DNA from: Flavobacterium sedimenticola
GTDB lineage: Bacteria; Bacteroidota; Bacteroidia; Flavobacteriales; Flavobacteriaceae
Direction of reading: 5' to 3'
Length of the DNA: 64,000 nucleotides
Assembly (NCBI RefSeq): GCF_030053345.1
Contig: NZ_JASGBP010000001.1
Location: forward strand, 372,001-436,000
Positions 60,798 through 64,000 of the stretch are shown here, one piece after another (the stretch's first letter is position 1; every line of letters begins with the position of its first letter). The notes below the pieces were generated by a model. The model did not search any database. It was not told where the DNA came from and saw nothing but the letters and a program-made list of their open reading frames with translations. Both the position numbers and the translations under genes were made by a program.

Positions 60798-61580
60798 TTA
60801 TTTCCCTGTAAAATTTGCTTTTCTCTTTTCTAAGAATGCCGTTGTCCCTTCTTTAAAATCCTCGGTACCGAAGCATTTCCCGAAGTTTCTGATTTCGACA
60901 TCAAATCCGTCTACATCGTGCTTGTAATTGGCATTCACGGCTTTAATGGCTTTGCCGATGGCCGATGGCGAATTGCGCATAATTTTCGAAGCAATGCCTT
61001 TGGTGAATTCCAACAATTCGGCTTGCGACACTACATGATTCACCAAGCCATACGATTTTGCCGTTTCGGCATCAATCATTCCGGCCGTCATAATGAGTTC
61101 CATAGCGCGACCTTTCCCAACCAATTGCGGCAAACGTTGCGTTCCGCCATAACCCGGAATAACACCCAATGATACTTCCGGCAAACCCATTTTGGCGTTA
61201 TCAGAAGCCACTCGGAAATGACAAGACATGGCCAATTCCAATCCACCACCTAAAGCAAATCCGTTCACGGCTGCAATCACCGGTGTTTTTAGTTTTTCTA
61301 CGAAGTCAAATAACAATTCCTGACCTTGAGCGGCCAATTGCGCACCTTCTTCTACGCTGAATTCGGCAAATTCCGAAATATCAGCTCCGGCTACAAAGGC
61401 TTTTTCTCCTTCGCCGGTCACAATAATCACTCGTACATCTGCATTGTTTTCCAAGCTTTCAAAAGCGTCATGCAATTCCTGAATAGTGGCTTTGTTTAAG
61501 GCATTTAATTTTGACGGGCGATTGATGGTAATCTGTCCGATTCCATTGTCGATAGCGACTAGTATGTTTTCGAAGTTCAT
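60798..61580 (-). CDS. Enoyl-CoA hydratase/isomerase family protein
   Basis: This 260-residue crotonase-fold protein has the oxyanion-hole segments GAGADISEF (with an AFVAGADI start near 63) and GFALGGGLELAMSCHFRVAS near 107. Two catalytic Glu candidates sit in the GLPEVSLGVIPGYGGTQRL stretch near 132. This pattern matches short-chain enoyl-CoA hydratases of fatty acid or amino acid degradation. The gene stands between the HD-domain gene and the histidine kinase; no neighbouring beta-oxidation genes are present. Confidence 0.92.
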   Translation of the reverse strand: MNFENILVAIDNGIGQITINRPSKLNALNKATIQELHDAFESLENNADVRVIIVTGEGEKAFVAGADISEFAEFSVEEGAQLAAQGQELLFDFVEKLKTPVIAAVNGFALGGGLELAMSCHFRVASDNAKMGLPEVSLGVIPGYGGTQRLPQLVGKGRAMELIMTAGMIDAETAKSYGLVNHVVSQAELLEFTKGIASKIMRNSPSAIGKAIKAVNANYKHDVDGFDVEIRNFGKCFGTEDFKEGTTAFLEKRKANFTGK

Positions 61581-61591
61581 AGTTTATTTTT

Positions 61592-63061
61592 TTATTTAAC
61601 AATAGGAAGCGACACTCTGAAAGTAGAGCCTTTTCCTGGTTCTGTTTCAAAAGTAATAGTTCCTTTGTAATTTTCGATGATGTTTTTGATAATTCCGAGC
61701 CCCAATCCCATACCACTGGTTTTTGTGGTGAATTTAGGTTCAAAAATACGCTCTGTATTTTCGGCATCAATGCCGATTCCGTTGTCTTTTACCGAAATCA
61801 CAACATGTTCTTTTTCGGCGTTAACCGCAACCAAGACTTGTTTTTCGGGTTGATCTTCCGGAATGGCTTGGATGGCATTTTTGACTAAATTGGTAATAAT
61901 TCGAATGAGTTGTGTTCGGTCCATTATCGTGATGATTTCTTCTGAATCACTTTCGAATTGAATAAAGTCTTCATTAAAAATATCCAACGAAAACTCCACC
62001 ACCTCTACCACATTCAAGGTTTCGTTTTGCTGGGCCGGCATTGATGCAAAATTAGAGAACGCTGAAGCCACGGCGCTCATGGTGTCAATTTGCTGTATCA
62101 GGGTTTTAGAGTAATCGTCCAGTTTTTGTTTTAAGTTAGGATCGTTGGCATCAAACTTTCGTTGAAAACTTTGCACCGTCAAGCGCATCGGCGTCAACGG
62201 ATTTTTAATCTCGTGTGCGACTTGTTTCGCCATTTCGCGCCACGCTTGTTCGCGCTCACTCTGCGCCAGCATGGTAGCACTTTCCTCTAATTTATCTACC
62301 ATTTGATTGTAGGCGTTTATCAAGGAGTTGATTTCACGACTATTGGCTTCGATAACAATTTTTTCATTCTTTTGATTCAAACTCGTTTCGTTGATTTTAT
62401 CGGAAATGGTTTTTAACGATTTAGTGATGTAACTCGCTAAGAAATAGGCTAACCCAAAGGCGATAATCAACATGAATGAATACACCTGACTCAACCGAAG
62501 CAAAAACTGACGCAATTCGGTTTCGTAAAAACCATCGTCTTCCACATACGGAATATTCAAAATACCCAAAGGCTTGAATTTATCGTCTTTAATTTGGCTG
62601 TAGGATGAACGGTTCTTTACGCCATCGATGCTTTTAATATCAACATATCTTTTATCGACGGAAGATTGAACGAGTTTGAGAATGTAATTCGGAATGGGCG
62701 GGGCCACTTTATCTACCGAAAACGTAGATTTGGATGATTTTAATAATTTCCCGTCAAGCGAATAAATATTGATTTCCAGATTGTGAATATCCGAAAGTTC
62801 ATGAATTTTATCTTTAAAGATTAACGGTAAATTTTCGGGTGTTAACGGGTAGGTTGTCGTGGAAAGCACGTAGTTGATGTGCTCTTTGATGGCAAATTCT
62901 TTTCGGTCTAAACGCTCTTGGTGGTAATCTTTGGCTTCGTTTTTAAACTGAATAATCGATATGGAAGCCATCAGAATCGAAGCAATCAAAATCAATATAA
63001 TCATCGACAGGAATATCCTGATACGAAGGGATAGCATTGATAGTTTGAAGCCGTTCAGCAT
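61592..63061 (-). CDS. Membrane sensor histidine kinase (NtrY-like)
   Basis: This 489-residue protein has two transmembrane helices (about 14-36 and 193-213) around a 155-residue periplasmic sensor. A HAMP-like linker follows at about 214-265. The H-box AHEIKNPLTPMRLTVQSFQ gives His283, and the ATPase end shows NLVKNAIQAIP, DNGIGID and GMGLGLGIIKNI. NtrY-type kinases share this HEIKNPLTP form. No response regulator gene is adjacent in the window. The ATG at 63061 could be replaced by one eight codons later. Confidence 0.92.
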   Translation of the reverse strand: MLNGFKLSMLSLRIRIFLSMIILILIASILMASISIIQFKNEAKDYHQERLDRKEFAIKEHINYVLSTTTYPLTPENLPLIFKDKIHELSDIHNLEINIYSLDGKLLKSSKSTFSVDKVAPPIPNYILKLVQSSVDKRYVDIKSIDGVKNRSSYSQIKDDKFKPLGILNIPYVEDDGFYETELRQFLLRLSQVYSFMLIIAFGLAYFLASYITKSLKTISDKINETSLNQKNEKIVIEANSREINSLINAYNQMVDKLEESATMLAQSEREQAWREMAKQVAHEIKNPLTPMRLTVQSFQRKFDANDPNLKQKLDDYSKTLIQQIDTMSAVASAFSNFASMPAQQNETLNVVEVVEFSLDIFNEDFIQFESDSEEIITIMDRTQLIRIITNLVKNAIQAIPEDQPEKQVLVAVNAEKEHVVISVKDNGIGIDAENTERIFEPKFTTKTSGMGLGLGIIKNIIENYKGTITFETEPGKGSTFRVSLPIVK

Positions 63062-63064
63062 AGT

Positions 63065-63092
63065 GTTCAGTGTTCAGTTGGCAGTATTCAGC
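63065..63092. repeat. Four 7-base repeats between hemJ and the kinase gene
   Basis: GTTCAGT, GTTCAGT, TGGCAGT and ATTCAGC lie in a row with an exact 7-base period. They overlap the last codon and stop of hemJ. They resemble the repeats at 41782 and 60745. Confidence 0.6.
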
Positions 63093-63633
63093 TTTTGTTT
63101 TTCTCCCGAATTCGTTTGTAAAACTTAAAGCCTAGCATTATCAGTATCGAAAATAAAAAGATTCCGATGACGCCGTAAATCCAGTTGAAAGCATTTTTTA
63201 AAATTACTAAAAAAACGACGGCAAAAAGGATTATCGTAGCGCCTTCATTCCACAACCGCATAAAGTTGGAACTGTACCGAAACGCATCGTTTTGCAACTG
63301 TTTGTAAATCTGATGGCATTTAAAATGATAGGCAAACAGCAACACGACAAAGCCTAACTTCACTTGCATCCAGGGCATTTGAAGCCATTCCGGCATTAAA
63401 TGCAACAACCACAAAGCGAAAATCGTTGCTAAAACCGCGCTTGGCCAAGTGATGATATACCAAAGGCGATAGGTCATGATTTTGTACTGGTTGAGCAAGA
63501 TTTCCCGCTCGGGCGAAGGTTTTTCATTGGCTTCAATTTGGTACACAAACAAGCGCACAATGTAAAACAAACCCGCAAACCAAGTGATGACAAAGATGAG
63601 GTGTAATGATTTTATGTAGTTGTAGAGTTCCAT
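63088..63633 (-). CDS. hemJ: Protoporphyrinogen IX oxidase HemJ-like membrane protein
   Basis: HemJ oxidises protoporphyrinogen to protoporphyrin, the step before ferrochelatase. The 181-residue protein has four predicted helices. The family signature is visible: the N-terminal LHLIFVITWFAGLFYIVRLF with the haem-ligand candidate His11, the central MTYRLWYIITWP, and Lys92 in QVKLGFVVLL. It is somewhat longer than typical HemJ, with an extra C-terminal helix. The next gene is hemH, which fits a haem-synthesis pair. It begins one base after the hemH stop, reading the minus strand. Confidence 0.88.
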   Translation of the reverse strand: MELYNYIKSLHLIFVITWFAGLFYIVRLFVYQIEANEKPSPEREILLNQYKIMTYRLWYIITWPSAVLATIFALWLLHLMPEWLQMPWMQVKLGFVVLLFAYHFKCHQIYKQLQNDAFRYSSNFMRLWNEGATIILFAVVFLVILKNAFNWIYGVIGIFLFSILIMLGFKFYKRIREKNKS

Positions 63634-63634
63634 G

Positions 63635-64000
63635 TTATTTACTCCAATCGTTCACCCAATTCGCCACTACTTGACACCATTCGTCTTCGTCATTCAAACA
63701 AGGCACGGCTAAGAATTCTTCGCCACCGTGTTCTTTGAATTCTTCATGGGCGCGCATGGCTATTTCTTCCAACGTTTCCAAGCAATCCGAAACGAATGCC
63801 GGCGTAACCACGGCCAGTTTCTTAATGCCTTTTTCGGGCATTTTGTTGATTTCTACGTCGGTGTAAGGCGTTAACCATTTGTCGCCGGCCAAACGCGATT
63901 GGAAAGTTTGGCTGTATTTGCCTTCCGGAATACCGAGTAATTCCACAACTTGTCGAGTCGTTTCATAACATTGATGACGGTAGCAAAATTCATGCGCCGG
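63635..64000 (-). CDS. hemH: Ferrochelatase, C-terminal part (runs off the window)
   Basis: Only the last 121 residues of the gene are inside the window; its start lies beyond position 64000. The visible part begins PAHEFCYRHQCYETTRQVVE, the conserved ferrochelatase block. It continues with FQSRLAGDKWLTPYT, the PAFVSDCLETLEEI active-site motif and a GGEEFLAVPCLND end. It inserts iron into protoporphyrin (or coproporphyrin) to finish haem. It pairs with hemJ just downstream on the minus strand. Confidence 0.95.
   Translation of the reverse strand, partial: PAHEFCYRHQCYETTRQVVELLGIPEGKYSQTFQSRLAGDKWLTPYTDVEINKMPEKGIKKLAVVTPAFVSDCLETLEEIAMRAHEEFKEHGGEEFLAVPCLNDEDEWCQVVANWVNDWSK

Overview
The window comes from a Bacteroidetes genome, most likely Flavobacterium or a close relative. 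Several things point there: promoter-like TAnnTTTG boxes without Shine-Dalgarno sequences, a type IX secretion sorting domain, a SprE/PorW-like lipoprotein, an F-type ATP synthase operon that ends at atpG with no atpD or atpC, and small families typical of flavobacteria (DUF6341-, DUF6427-, DUF6168-, DUF4292-, DUF5687-like). These assignments rest on reading motifs and remembered family features; no database search was run. I see no tRNA, rRNA, CRISPR array, insertion sequence or prophage. No gap between genes is longer than about 250 bases.

Layout. 1-1842: end of an unknown gene, then two tandem secreted proteins with an N-terminal CarboxypepD_reg-like domain. 1975-19658: a surface-polysaccharide locus on the + strand. 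It opens with a nucleoside-phosphorylase-like protein of unknown role and a Wzz-like chain-length protein. dTDP-rhamnose genes (rfbA, rfbC, rfbD), GT2, GT-C and GT4 glycosyltransferases, flippase, acyltransferase, polymerase, ligase-like protein, UDP-xylose synthase-like dehydratase and initiating sugar-phosphate transferase follow. A lipoprotein gene with its own promoter and terminator interrupts it. 19655-23244 (- strand): an adenylate-forming enzyme, UDP-GlcNAc 2-epimerase and a GT4 enzyme. 23295-33086: a T9SS cargo protein, purD, small membrane proteins, upp, DUF4254, a GT9 enzyme, a PaaK-like reductase and an ABC exporter.

33176-42727: the sprE-like gene, a bactofilin, atpZ, a DUF6168-like gene and atpB-E-F-H-(secreted orphan)-A-G. 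42802-49714: GNAT, a second flippase, dut, a sugar nucleotidyltransferase, a TPR protein, a DUF4292 lipoprotein and a degenerate EnvC-like LytM protein. 49762-54343: thioesterase, SPOR protein, dprA, trpS and an acyltransferase. 54434-56969 (- strand): a three-gene unit of lipoprotein, ECF sigma factor and a protein joining a cytoplasmic N-terminus, one membrane helix, a long linker and a predicted outer-membrane barrel. 57072-64000: recA, a PlsC/desaturase pair, an HD hydrolase, enoyl-CoA hydratase, a histidine kinase, hemJ and the end of hemH.

The most interesting points are the sigma/barrel module, the orphan secreted gene inside the atp operon, the phosphorylase-like protein heading the polysaccharide locus, and a set of noncoding palindromes and 7-base-period repeats between genes, including hairpins between atpE/atpF and atpA/atpG.
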